The position numbers and the translations under genes are program-made. Below, piece after piece: positions 1 to 8,904 of a DNA stretch of 13,098 nucleotides (within the stretch, counting starts at the first letter, position 1; each line of letters begins with the position of its first letter). The stretch is from Acholeplasmatales bacterium. Lineage in GTDB: Bacteria > Bacillota_I > Bacilli_A > Izemoplasmatales > Hujiaoplasmataceae. The stretch spans positions 87,856 to 100,953 of the forward strand of contig DMTN01000049.1 in NCBI GenBank assembly GCA_003477305.1, in the 5' to 3' direction. The notes below the pieces were generated by a model. The model was not told the DNA's origin. It did not search any database and saw only the letters and a list, made by a program, of their open reading frames with translations.

Positions 1-83
1 AAATATACAATGTAAGTATTTCTAATTATCCTCATTGCTGGGTTATATTCTCCTTCGGTAGCCCGCCGTCTCATCAACTGTTG

Positions 84-1058
84 TTATTTCGTCGTTTTGC
101 ACGAAGACATCCAAACTCGGTAAGCGTGGGCGTCGCTCGGTTGTTGCGACGCATCGAACACCTTGAACGACCGTTGACAAAAAACACAGGGAAGACGAGT
201 TCTGCCGTCTTCCCTGTTTTCTATTTTTTTGAGAAAGGTTCCGTTGTCGATTTCCTCGAACGCCTTGCGCAGTTCCTCCCGCGTGTTCATCACGATCGGG
301 CCTCCCCACGCCACCGGTTCGCGAAGCGGCGCCGCCGCGCCGAAGAGGAAACGGGCGCCTTTGTCGCCGGCCGTCACGATGACCATGTCGCCATCCGAAA
401 AGAGCGCCGCGTCTTTCGCCACGGCCGATGTTCCGGCGGGGACGGAAAACGATCCCGAAAACAGATAGCCGAACGCCGTCTCATCCAGCCCGACAGGTTG
501 GATGAACACCGCTCCGGGAGCGAGGTCGACGTCAAGCCAGGTCATCAGGACATAATCGGGGCGCACCGCCCCGGCGACGCCTTCATACGTCCCGGACAGG
601 ATGCGGACGGTCGATCCGTCGCGCGCTACGACGGGGACCGACGACGGTTCGACATCACGGTACTGCGGAGTGGTCATCTTGTCCTTCGCGGGTAGATTGA
701 GCCAGAGTTGCGCGCCGAGCATGCGGGGCGAGGCCTTGGGCATTTCCTGATGCAAAATCCCGCGGCCGGCGGTCATCCACTGTGCTCCCCCGGCATCGAT
801 CGCGCCGCGGTTTCCGAGCGAATCGCCGTGTTCGATCCGACCGGCGATGAGATAGGTGATCGTTTCGATCCCGCGATGGGGATGCCAGGGAAAACCCTTC
901 ACGTAGTCGGCCGGATCGGTCGAATCGAAGGCGTCGAGCATGAGGAACGGGTCGAAATCAGGGACGTCCGGGCGCGACAGCACGCGGACGAGGCGGACGC
1001 CCGCGCCGTCGACGGCGCGCATGCCGTTTGCGATGCGTTGGATCGTTCGTTCTTTCAT
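84..1058 (-). CDS. Pirin family protein, reading frame extended past its natural end
   Basis: Pirins are double-cupin iron proteins; some act as quercetin dioxygenases or redox sensors, but most have no known substrate. The N-terminal cupin shows HPHRGIET (metal ligands H59 and H61) and GRGILHQEMP (H103 and E105), the usual pirin iron site. The start is the ATG at 1058, five bases after GGAGG (1068-1064); a GTG four codons upstream lies in that ribosome binding site and is less likely. The family-like part ends near residue 278 (NGTFLKK), a normal pirin length. The frame then continues 46 residues through an intrinsic terminator into unrelated sequence. Losing one A from the seven-A run at 230-224 (minus strand) would place TAG right after FLKK. 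The extension is therefore probably an indel artefact or a recent frameshift. The gene is monocistronic. The family call is firm; the physiological role is unknown. Confidence 0.88.
   Translation of the reverse strand: MKERTIQRIANGMRAVDGAGVRLVRVLSRPDVPDFDPFLMLDAFDSTDPADYVKGFPWHPHRGIETITYLIAGRIEHGDSLGNRGAIDAGGAQWMTAGRGILHQEMPKASPRMLGAQLWLNLPAKDKMTTPQYRDVEPSSVPVVARDGSTVRILSGTYEGVAGAVRPDYVLMTWLDVDLAPGAVFIQPVGLDETAFGYLFSGSFSVPAGTSAVAKDAALFSDGDMVIVTAGDKGARFLFGAAAPLREPVAWGGPIVMNTREELRKAFEEIDNGTFLKKIENREDGRTRLPCVFCQRSFKVFDASQQPSDAHAYRVWMSSCKTTK
179..217 (-). terminator. Intrinsic terminator of the pirin gene
   Basis: A perfect 12-bp stem (186-197 with 206-217) has an 8-base loop and is followed on the minus strand by G and six T (184-179). 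The plus strand also has T-rich sequence after the stem, so it may work both ways. It lies inside the extended pirin frame, four bases after the position where the frame would stop if one A were removed. Confidence 0.85.
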
Positions 1059-1087
1059 GGGGTCCTCCACAAGATTGACCTACCTTG

Positions 1088-1116
1088 ATTATACCATGGG
1101 CCGGATCCGTGTCGAA
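1088..1116 (-). promoter_or_regulatory. Pirin promoter
   Basis: The minus strand reads TGGTATAAT (1096-1088), a consensus -10 with the TGn extension. A TCGACA -35 (1115-1110, five of six matches to TTGACA) lies 16 bp upstream. The -35 overlaps the U-tract of the lysS terminator, so the pirin gene starts transcription right where the lysS transcript ends. Confidence 0.75.
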
Positions 1117-1144
1117 AAAAAACGCCTCGTCAAAGACGGGGCGT
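1115..1144 (-). terminator. Intrinsic terminator of lysS
   Basis: The stem pairs 1135-1144 with 1122-1131, 10 bp with one mismatch and a 3-base loop. On the minus strand it runs into eight T (1122-1115). It starts eight bases after the lysS TGA and closes the leftward housekeeping block. Confidence 0.9.
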
Positions 1145-1152
1145 CGGATCGA

Positions 1153-2658
1153 TCACTTGTTGGGATTGCGCGGTTTCATGTGCGGGAAGAGGAGGACGTC
1201 GCGGATCGACTGGCTGTTCGTCAATAGCATCACCAGACGGTCGATTCCGATGCCGATCCCGCCCGTCGGCGGCATGCCGTACTCGAGCGACTCGACGAAA
1301 TCGATGTCCATCTCGTTGGCCTCGTCGTTGCCGAGGGCTTTTTCCTTGAGCTGATCTTCGAACCGTTCCAGCTGGTCGACCGGATCGTTCAGTTCGGTAT
1401 AGGCGTTCGCATACTCGCGCGAATCGATGAAGAGTTCGAAGCGCTGCGTGAAGCGCGGATCCTTGGGATCCTTTTTGGTGAGCGGGGAAATTTCGATCGG
1501 ATGACCGTAGACGAACGTCGGCTGGACGATCTTGTCCTCGCAATACGCTTCGAAGAAGAGGTTGACGATGTGACCGATGCCGTAATGCTGCGGTTCGACG
1601 CGCAGGTGATGATCGAGCGCGAGGTTCTTCGCGACTGCGAAGTCGGTGATCTGGAAGAAGTCGATCCCGGTTTGTTCGCGGATCAAATCGACCATGTGGG
1701 CGCGGCGCCAGCCGCGGGCGAGGCTGATCGGCTTATCGCCATATTGGATTTCGGTCGTGCCGATCGTCTTCTCGGCGATCGAAATGATGAGGTCCTCGCA
1801 GAGGTCCATCATACCTTCGAGGTCGCTGTAGGCGAGATAAAGTTCGATCGTCGTGAATTCCGGATTGTGCTTGACGTCCATGCCTTCGTTGCGGAAGAGC
1901 CGGCCGATTTCGTAAACGCAGTCAAAGCCGCCGACGATGAGGCGCTTCAGATAGAGTTCCGGGGCGATGCGCAGGTAGAACGGCATGGCGAGGGCGTTGT
2001 GGCGGGTGACGAAGGGGCGGGCGTTCGCGCCGCCGAGGATCGGATGGAGGATCGGCGTCTCGACTTCGAGGTACCCTTTGTCATCGAGGTAGTTGCGCAT
2101 CGCGCGGATGATCTTCGACCGCAGGATCAGCGTGTTCTTCGACTCCTCGTTCATGATCAGATCGACGTAGCGGCGGCGGTAGCGCTCTTCGACGTCGACG
2201 AGTCCGTGGAACTTGTCGGGCAGCGGGCGAAGCGCCTTCGTCAGATGGATGAAGCGGTCGACGCGGATCGACAGTTCGCCGGTGTTGGTGATCATCGGCG
2301 AACCTTCGACGCCGATGATGTCGCCGAGGTCGGATTTGTCGAAGAGATCGTAATCGGCTTCGCCGACGACGTCGTACTTGACGTAGATCTGGACGCGGCC
2401 GTGCTGGTCCTGGATGTGGGCGAAACCCGCTTTACCCTTGACGCGCTTGGTCATCACGCGGCCGGCGAGCTTCACCTTGGGGGGATTTTCCATGGCGTGG
2501 AGCTCGTCTTTCGAGAAACCTGAAAAGGCGGCCTTGAAGGTCTCGGTGTTGTGCGTGCGGTCGAAGCGGCTTCCATACGGATCGAGGCCCTTTGACAAGA
2601 GTTCCGCGGCTTTTTCGCGGCGGACGATTTCCTGTTCGGTGAGTTTGCTAAAATCCAT
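1153..2658 (-). CDS. lysS: Lysine--tRNA ligase, class II
   Basis: This cytosolic enzyme charges tRNA-Lys using lysine and ATP. At 501 residues it has the normal length of bacterial class IIb LysRS. An OB-fold anticodon-binding domain spans about residues 62-145, including KGKAGFAHIQDQHGRVQIYV. The catalytic domain follows, with motif 2 at about 255-274 (FRNEGMDVKHNPEFTTIEL) and motif 3 at 466-475 (GGIGIGIDRL). RIAPELYLKRL and GGANARPF are typical LysRS landmarks. The start ATG is five bases after GAGGT; this ribosome binding site overlaps the last codons of the upstream lipoprotein gene, whose TAA lies only 3 bases before the ATG. Co-transcription and translational coupling are therefore likely. 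In Bacillus lysS also lies downstream of ftsH, but not next to a metal-binding lipoprotein. Confidence 0.97.
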   Translation of the reverse strand: MDFSKLTEQEIVRREKAAELLSKGLDPYGSRFDRTHNTETFKAAFSGFSKDELHAMENPPKVKLAGRVMTKRVKGKAGFAHIQDQHGRVQIYVKYDVVGEADYDLFDKSDLGDIIGVEGSPMITNTGELSIRVDRFIHLTKALRPLPDKFHGLVDVEERYRRRYVDLIMNEESKNTLILRSKIIRAMRNYLDDKGYLEVETPILHPILGGANARPFVTRHNALAMPFYLRIAPELYLKRLIVGGFDCVYEIGRLFRNEGMDVKHNPEFTTIELYLAYSDLEGMMDLCEDLIISIAEKTIGTTEIQYGDKPISLARGWRRAHMVDLIREQTGIDFFQITDFAVAKNLALDHHLRVEPQHYGIGHIVNLFFEAYCEDKIVQPTFVYGHPIEISPLTKKDPKDPRFTQRFELFIDSREYANAYTELNDPVDQLERFEDQLKEKALGNDEANEMDIDFVESLEYGMPPTGGIGIGIDRLVMLLTNSQSIRDVLLFPHMKPRNPNK

Positions 2659-2661
2659 GGG

Positions 2662-3651
2662 TTACCTCGCGGAATTGACGTCGATGATGAGGGTGGTGGC
2701 GGTGACGATGCTTTGCAGATTCAGGTACATGATCTGGATGTAGGTCGAACCGTCCGAGGGGACGGTATCCATGATGTTGAAGTCGAGTTTCCCGACGACG
2801 TAATCGAGCCCCGATTGGTTGAGCGAGGCGATGACGGCCTCGGAGAGGGGCGAACTCGCGTTCTTTTCGTAGATGATGTAACGGACGCCGCGAAGGATCG
2901 CGTCATCGACGATTTCCTGTTTGTGCTGCGCCGTGAACTGTTCGGTTTCTTCGTGATAACCGGGTGAAATCGAGATGGATTCGATCCCATAGTCGGCGGT
3001 CAGATAACCGTAGAGGTTGGTCGAGGTCATCATGAATTTCGTGCCGGCGTCGATCGCGGCTTGATAGGCCGCGGAAAGTTCGGTCAGATTGGTTTCGAGC
3101 GTCGCGTGGTTGGCGGTGATCTGCGCCGCATGGTCCGGATACGCGGCGAGCAGTTTGGCAAGCAGCACGTCGTTGACGAGAAGCATCCGCTCCGGGCTCA
3201 CCCAGAAGTGCGGGTCGTAGCCGAGCGTCGTCGGCGCTTCTGGCTCCGTCGTGGTTGTTTCCGATTCTTCTTCGTCGTGGTGATGGACGACACCTTCGAT
3301 GAAGTCGATCTCGTTTTCGATCTTGACGAGCCGTCCGTCGTCGTAAAGTTCCTCGAAGACGCCGGTGATCTGATTGTCGATCTGGGCATCGAGGTTCGCG
3401 CCGACATAGACGAGCAGGGCCGCATTCTTCATCGCGATGATCTGCTTGGGCGACCAGTCGGCGATCGTGTCATGGGAAGACATGCCGGGAACCATCCCGG
3501 CAGTAAGGCCGGTGCCGGCCGTCATGTTTCCCAAGAGATAGACCAGCGGATAGACCGTGGCGTAAAGATCATAGCCGGGTTCGTCCGGCGTGCAGGCCAC
3601 ACTCGCCGAAAGACCGAACAGGACCGCGACCAAAGCAATCAGTTTTTTCAT
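2662..3651 (-). CDS. ZnuA/TroA-family metal-binding lipoprotein
   Basis: Members are extracytoplasmic solute-binding proteins of Zn or Mn ABC transporters (cluster 9). The 329-residue product begins with a lipoprotein signal (KK, hydrophobic stretch, Cys20 in SASVAC). The family ligand positions are H60 (MSSHDT), H148 (DPHFWVSP) and D290 (GKLD, before the family-like YIQIMYLNL). The third ligand, His or Glu in relatives, appears to be Thr (T211 in TSTNLYGYL). A charged loop at 123-140 has three His followed by acidic residues and Thr, like the His/acidic loops of Zn binders. The start is the ATG at 3651, six bases after GGTGG; the ATG directly before it (3654) is the alternative. No permease or ATPase gene is next to it. 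It has its own promoter and runs into lysS with a 3-base gap. The family is fairly sure; Zn versus Mn is open. Confidence 0.88.
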   Translation of the reverse strand: MKKLIALVAVLFGLSASVACTPDEPGYDLYATVYPLVYLLGNMTAGTGLTAGMVPGMSSHDTIADWSPKQIIAMKNAALLVYVGANLDAQIDNQITGVFEELYDDGRLVKIENEIDFIEGVVHHHDEEESETTTTEPEAPTTLGYDPHFWVSPERMLLVNDVLLAKLLAAYPDHAAQITANHATLETNLTELSAAYQAAIDAGTKFMMTSTNLYGYLTADYGIESISISPGYHEETEQFTAQHKQEIVDDAILRGVRYIIYEKNASSPLSEAVIASLNQSGLDYVVGKLDFNIMDTVPSDGSTYIQIMYLNLQSIVTATTLIIDVNSAR

Positions 3652-3696
3652 CATATACCACCATCTTCGCGGCCTCAAGGCCGGACTCATGCATCT

Positions 3697-3725
3697 ATTA
3701 TACAGTAAGGGTGCGATTATCGCAA
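3697..3725 (-). promoter_or_regulatory. Promoter of the ZnuA-like gene
   Basis: The minus strand has a perfect TATAAT (3702-3697) and TTGCGA as -35 (3725-3720) with a 17-bp spacer. The -35 overlaps the stop codon region of the rqcP-like gene. The lipoprotein and lysS can thus be transcribed separately from the genes upstream. Confidence 0.75.
3712..3724. promoter_or_regulatory. 13-bp palindrome over the -35, possible operator
   Basis: TGCGATTATCGCA is a perfect inverted repeat around one central base. It covers most of the -35 and part of the spacer of the promoter for the metal-binding lipoprotein gene. Metal-uptake genes are commonly repressed by Zur, MntR or similar proteins at such positions. 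The regulator is inferred and the sequence does not closely match the Bacillus Zur box as I know it. Confidence 0.4.
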
Positions 3726-3998
3726 CGCGCCGTCGAGGGCGGAAGCGATTTTTTCCTCGGCGATGACTTCGTACATCTGGTCGGCGTCGGCTTTCTTGAT
3801 CGTTTCGGCGGTTTTCAGGACGCGCACGGTGAGTTTCTTCGTTCCGTACATGATCGTGATCACATCGCCTTCCTTGACCGCCGTGGACGGTTTGGCGACC
3901 TTCTCGTTGACGAGAACGCGTTCGTGGTCGGAGATGTCCTTCGCGACCGTTCGGCGCTTGAAGATGCGGGAGACTTTGAGATATTTGTCAAGACGCAT
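3717..3998 (-). CDS. rqcP: S4-domain RNA-binding protein, RqcP-like
   Basis: The product is a 93-residue basic protein that is mostly an S4 domain (MRLDKYLKVSRIFKRRTVAKD through about residue 60, with VLVNEKVAKPSTAVKEGD). This matches RqcP (YabO) of Bacillota in length and arrangement. RqcP binds 50S subunits holding peptidyl-tRNA and helps RqcH add C-terminal alanine tails that mark stalled nascent chains for decay. The start ATG lies six bases after AAAGGAG. It follows ftsH in the same direction, separated by a hairpin, whereas in Bacillus yabO lies upstream of divIC. The alternative is another small S4 protein such as an Hsp15 homologue; the name rests on length and family only. Confidence 0.85.
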   Translation of the reverse strand: MRLDKYLKVSRIFKRRTVAKDISDHERVLVNEKVAKPSTAVKEGDVITIMYGTKKLTVRVLKTAETIKKADADQMYEVIAEEKIASALDGALR

Positions 3999-4015
3999 GG
4001 GGGGCTCCTTTCAAG

Positions 4016-4050
4016 GAAACAGGGATACCCTCGAGTATCCCTGCCGTTTC
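4016..4050 (-). terminator. Hairpin between ftsH and the rqcP-like gene
   Basis: A perfect 9-bp stem (4035-4043 with 4020-4028, 6-base loop) can be extended by four A-T/G-C pairs after a three-base bulge. It follows the ftsH TAA by four bases, and the minus strand then reads TTTCCTT. The U-tract is poor, so it may be a weak or partial terminator or an RNA-processing and stability element rather than a full stop. Confidence 0.5.
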
Positions 4051-4054
4051 GTGA

Positions 4055-5983
<1,929 letters not shown>

Positions 5984-5998
5984 GGATGGACCTCCTGT

Positions 5999-6541
5999 TT
6001 ATTTTTTGTAGACTTCGGGCTTCAACACGCCGACATACGGCAGGTTGCGATACATTTCGTCGTAATCGAGCCCGAAACCCACGACGAATTCCTTGGGGAT
6101 GACCGTACCGATGTATTTCGGCACGAATTCCAGCACACGGCCGGCCGGCTTGTCGAGAAGCGTGACGACGTCGACGGATGCGGCGCCGCGATGATAGAGC
6201 AGCTTGACGATGACGTCGAGGGTCTTGCCGGTGTCGACGATGTCCTCGGCGATCAGGATGTGACGGTCCTTGACGGTGATCTCGAGATCCTTCGTGATCC
6301 GGATGTCGGCGGACGAGGAGATCCCGCCGTGATAGGATGAGACGCCCATCAGCTCGATCTCGCAGTAGAGATCGATGTGCTTGATCAGTTCGGCCATGAA
6401 GGGCATGCACCCTTTGAGCAGACCGACGATGAGCGGCTTCTGGCCGGCGTAGTCTTTCGTGATCTGCGCGCCGAGGCGCTTGCAGATGGCGTCGATCTCA
6501 GATTCGGATACAAGCACCCGTTCGATGTCTTTTTCCAGCAT
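5999..6541 (-). CDS. hpt: Hypoxanthine phosphoribosyltransferase
   Basis: This enzyme joins hypoxanthine or guanine to PRPP to give IMP or GMP in purine salvage. The 180-residue length is typical. The PRPP-binding loop is ILIAEDIVDTGKTL (95-108), LLKG (41-44) is the conserved pyrophosphate-loop segment, and FVVGFGLDYDE (152-162) is the base- and Mg-binding region near the C-terminus. The start codon lies 6 bases after the tilS stop; the only purine-rich stretch before it is GGGGG/AAGCGG at the end of tilS, so translation is probably coupled to tilS. Adjacency to tilS and ftsH matches the arrangement in Bacillus. In some Bacillota, Hpt and TilS also act together as a regulator of ftsH; nothing here tests that. 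Confidence 0.96.
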   Translation of the reverse strand: MLEKDIERVLVSESEIDAICKRLGAQITKDYAGQKPLIVGLLKGCMPFMAELIKHIDLYCEIELMGVSSYHGGISSSADIRITKDLEITVKDRHILIAEDIVDTGKTLDVIVKLLYHRGAASVDVVTLLDKPAGRVLEFVPKYIGTVIPKEFVVGFGLDYDEMYRNLPYVGVLKPEVYKK

Positions 6542-6547
6542 GTCCGC

Positions 6548-7876
6548 TTACCCCCGTGTGTAGTTCAGATAGATCGTTTCGGGACCGTTTGGGGTCGCCG
6601 CCTTGATGTTCAATCCGGGAATCCACAGGACCTCGCCGGTTTTCCCGATCAGAAGCGCCATCCGGTTCCGTTCATCCATCGGCAGTTTGCGGTCGATGAA
6701 CAAATCCTTCAGTTTCTTCGTTCCATAGGCGAAGGCGATGCGGTCGCCGTTCTTGCGCGTACGCAGCGTCATCGGGAAAATGAAATCTAGATAATTATAA
6801 CATAATTCCATTTGAATTCCATCAATATTGTCCGGTTTTGCTGCGACGGAGAGGACCGAACCGTCGGGAAGCGGGTAACGCCCGAAGCCGGGAATCGGAA
6901 TGGAAAACGGCATCGCATCCTCGGTATGGCGAACGAAGGCGACACAATCGTAATTTTTCTCGATTCGGCATCCGCCGGGCAGGTCGTAGGAACCGTGGGG
7001 TTTGATCGCGGCGATGATTCCGATCGCGGCGAGCATCTGCGCATGCGACAGTTCGACGGCGTCGCCCGTGAGGCGGTCGAAGCCGAGTTTGACGACTTCT
7101 TTGCGCACGGCCGCTTCGAGCCGGAGGAACGCCGAAGCGGAGAAGCCGACGCGGTCTGTTTCGAATTTGACCGCAGCCGCAACGAATTCGTCGGCCAGAC
7201 GCCGAACGACGGCGTGGGCTTCGTCGATATAAGCCGCGAATTGAGCGAACTTCTGCAGATAGCGTGGATTTTCCTTGGCGATTTCCGGCATCAAACGATG
7301 GCGGAAACGATTGCGGGTATAAACATCCTCGGCGTTCGATTCGTCGACGCGGTAGGGAATGTCATGAAGGGCCTGATAGGCCGCGATCTCGGCGCGGGAC
7401 GTGTGCAAAAGCGGTCGGATCAGTTCGACGCCGTCTTTTTTGGCGTATTCCGGGATGCCGGCGTATCCCGCCAGCGCGGCGCCGCGGACGAGCCGCATCA
7501 GGATCGTTTCGGCCTGATCGTCGGCCTGATGGGCGAGCGCGATCTTGGTTGCGCCGTACCGTTTCGCGACATCGCGGAAGAAACTGTAACGGATTTTACG
7601 GGCGCGGTCATGGAAATTTCCCGAGCCGGCCGGGTCGAGTTGCAGCGACTCGAAGGGAATCCGATACTCGGCACAGAGGGCTTCGACGAAGCGGGCGTCT
7701 TCCGCCGACGCTTTGCGTTTCTGATGATCGACATGAGCGACGACGAGTTCCAATTTGCGGCGGCCGCGGAGGGAGGCGAGCAAATGGAGCAGAACCATCG
7801 AATCGATTCCGCCGGAAACGGCGACGACGATCTTGTCGTGATCAACGACGATGGTGCGATCGATAACGATGGACAT
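6548..7876 (-). CDS. tilS: tRNA(Ile)-lysidine synthase
   Basis: TilS uses ATP and lysine to convert C34 of the CAU-anticodon tRNA-Ile to lysidine, so that it reads AUA. The 442-residue protein has the N-type ATP-pyrophosphatase loop SGGIDS (21-26), followed by AHQADDQAETILMRLVRG (115-132) and YTRNRFRH (186-193), all standard in TilS. The C-terminal tRNA-binding part ends with LRTRKNGDRI (371-380) and KKLKDLFIDRKLP, so the protein is full length. The ATG is five bases after GAGGTG. It is the first gene of the leftward block, directly behind a promoter. Within the gene, about 6783-6835 is clearly more AT-rich than its surroundings but remains in frame. Confidence 0.96.
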   Translation of the reverse strand: MSIVIDRTIVVDHDKIVVAVSGGIDSMVLLHLLASLRGRRKLELVVAHVDHQKRKASAEDARFVEALCAEYRIPFESLQLDPAGSGNFHDRARKIRYSFFRDVAKRYGATKIALAHQADDQAETILMRLVRGAALAGYAGIPEYAKKDGVELIRPLLHTSRAEIAAYQALHDIPYRVDESNAEDVYTRNRFRHRLMPEIAKENPRYLQKFAQFAAYIDEAHAVVRRLADEFVAAAVKFETDRVGFSASAFLRLEAAVRKEVVKLGFDRLTGDAVELSHAQMLAAIGIIAAIKPHGSYDLPGGCRIEKNYDCVAFVRHTEDAMPFSIPIPGFGRYPLPDGSVLSVAAKPDNIDGIQMELCYNYLDFIFPMTLRTRKNGDRIAFAYGTKKLKDLFIDRKLPMDERNRMALLIGKTGEVLWIPGLNIKAATPNGPETIYLNYTRG

Positions 7877-7911
7877 ACATTCACCTCATGTTTCTTCTTA
7901 ACCACTCTATC

Positions 7912-7920
7912 ATTGTACCA
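7912..7920 (-). promoter_or_regulatory. Promoter of the tilS block (extended -10)
   Basis: The minus strand reads TGGTACAAT (7920-7912), a -10 with a TGn extension, about 35 bases before the tilS ATG. I see no good -35 at 16-18 bp, which is tolerable for extended -10 promoters. It diverges from the maf promoter; the 214-base gap between the genes holds only these signals. Confidence 0.55.
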
Positions 7921-8050
7921 TTTTTTCGACACATTAAGGAATAATTAGGGGATTCATCGAAACAAACAGACTTCATTCTAGCATCTGCGCGTGATGGAAT
8001 CGTGGCGGCGACGTGGGAATTCGGAAATGCGGTCTTCCGCCGCTCCGTTA

Positions 8051-8059
8051 TGATATAAT
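8051..8059 (+). promoter_or_regulatory. maf promoter (extended -10)
   Basis: TGATATAAT is a perfect -10 with the TGn extension, 31 bases before the maf ATG. The -35 position around 8031-8038 (GGTCTTCC) is weak. A short inverted repeat CGGAA/TTCCG (8022-8026 with 8035-8039) covers that position. Confidence 0.65.
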
Positions 8060-8090
8060 GTTACTTGAAATATCAGACGGAGGAACCGCC

Positions 8091-8663
8091 ATGGACAAAC
8101 TCATCCTCGCCAGCAACTCGCCCCGCCGGCGTCAGCTCTTGGAAATGCTCGGCCTTGATTTTGAGGTCATTCTCGGCAGCGTCGAAGAACGCATCGATCC
8201 CGAACTCGACCCGGAAGATCTCGTGATGGACCTCGCGATGCAGAAGGCGGCCGACGTCTTCCGGATGCATAAGGACCGCGTCGTCCTCGGCTTCGACACG
8301 ATGGTCTACATCGACGATGAGCCGCTCGGCAAGCCGAAATCCTCCGAGGATGCCGTCCGCATGCTGAAACTGTTGTCGGGGCGGACCCACACGGTCGTCA
8401 CCGGATGCGCGATCATCACGAGAAAGGTTTCCAAGTCGTTTTGCGAACGCACCGAGGTCACCTTTCATGCGATGACCGATGGGGAAATCGCCGGTTATGT
8501 GGCTTCCGGCGAACCGTTCGACAAAGCCGGCGCCTATGCCGCCCAGGGGCTCGGCGCGAAGTATGTCCGTGGAATCGAGGGCGATTTCTTCACCGTCATG
8601 GGGCTTCCGGTCGCGCGTCTTTATCACGAACTGCAATCGCTTGGTTTTTGGCCGAGCATCTGA
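8091..8663 (+). CDS. maf: Maf family nucleotide pyrophosphatase
   Basis: Maf proteins hydrolyse non-canonical or modified nucleoside triphosphates (dTTP/UTP-type or m7GTP-type) and are linked to septum inhibition in Bacillus. The 190-residue product has the family signatures: ASNSPRRR (7-14), LGFDTMV (66-72, with D69), LGKPKSSEDAVRML (79-92), SGRTHTVVTG (96-105), GEPFDKAGAYAAQG (140-153) and GDFFTVMGLPV (164-174). The usual A-D-T of the central motif is F-D-T here. The ATG at 8091 has GGAGG seven bases upstream; an earlier in-frame ATG at 8013 lies before the promoter and is ruled out. A terminator follows, so it is monocistronic. The sub-specificity is not certain from what I can see. Confidence 0.95.
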   Translation: MDKLILASNSPRRRQLLEMLGLDFEVILGSVEERIDPELDPEDLVMDLAMQKAADVFRMHKDRVVLGFDTMVYIDDEPLGKPKSSEDAVRMLKLLSGRTHTVVTGCAIITRKVSKSFCERTEVTFHAMTDGEIAGYVASGEPFDKAGAYAAQGLGAKYVRGIEGDFFTVMGLPVARLYHELQSLGFWPSI

Positions 8664-8697
8664 CATCCGGCGAATCTCTCGCAATGATCGATTGAGC

Positions 8698-8730
8698 AAC
8701 CGACCCGTCCATCCGGTCGGTTTTCGTTTT
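8698..8730 (+). terminator. Intrinsic terminator of maf
   Basis: An 8-bp GC-rich stem, AACCGACC with GGTCGGTT (8698-8705 with 8715-8722), has a 9-base loop and runs into TTTCGTTTT. It lies 35 bases after the maf stop and separates maf from the rsgA leader. Confidence 0.85.
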
Positions 8731-8755
8731 CCGTGGACTTGATGTATTTTTAGTG

Positions 8756-8785
8756 GAAACATTTCAAAGACTCTTGGTGTATAAT
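8756..8785 (+). promoter_or_regulatory. rsgA promoter
   Basis: A perfect TATAAT lies at 8780-8785. The best -35 is GAAACA at 8756-8761 with an 18-bp spacer, which is weak. Transcription would start near 8792, giving an unusually long leader of about 155 bases before the rsgA ATG. Confidence 0.6.
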
Positions 8786-8792
8786 GAATGCG

Positions 8793-8814
8793 GCCGGCGG
8801 GAATCACTGCCGGC
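8793..8814 (+). other. 5' hairpin of the rsgA transcript
   Basis: GCCGGC at 8793-8798 pairs with GCCGGC at 8809-8814 across a 10-base loop, right at the predicted 5' end of the transcript. Such 5' stems often protect mRNA from end-dependent decay. An alternative pairing of GGGA (8799-8802) with TCCC (8817-8820) is also possible. Confidence 0.45.
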
Positions 8815-8841
8815 AATCCCCCAAAGAAAGGAATGAGGAGC

Positions 8842-8904
8842 ATGAGACATACGGACCTTGGAAATTTGCCTGACGACCTGACCACGGAGGGAACGTTGAA
8901 CTGA
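8842..8904 (+). CDS. Putative 20-residue leader peptide upstream of rsgA
   Basis: The ORF reads MRHTDLGNLPDDLTTEGTLN and ends at TGA. AAAGGA lies nine bases before the ATG, and AGGAG almost touches the ATG. An in-frame ATG at 8833 sits too close to AAAGGA to be a good start. It is too short to judge by codon use, and I recognise no family. Its codons 15-19 form one arm of a hairpin that competes with a second stem over the rsgA ribosome binding site, which suggests a regulatory leader. Its start (MRHTDL) also resembles the start of RsgA (MNHTNL), so it may be a partial duplicate of that gene start. Translation is unproven. Confidence 0.4.
   Translation: MRHTDLGNLPDDLTTEGTLN

Noticed and set aside
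1..83. AT-rich left end with TATATT and TACAAT-like words
   Set aside because: No -35, start codon or gene can be tied to them inside the window.
3652..3690. Upstream in-frame ATG (3690) for the ZnuA-like gene
   Set aside because: It would put a non-signal segment before a clear lipoprotein signal peptide and lies close to the -10, with no ribosome binding site.
8023..8040. Short inverted repeats just upstream of the maf -10 as an operator
   Set aside because: The arms are only 4-5 bp in GC-rich DNA; I noted the repeat with the promoter but do not call it a site.
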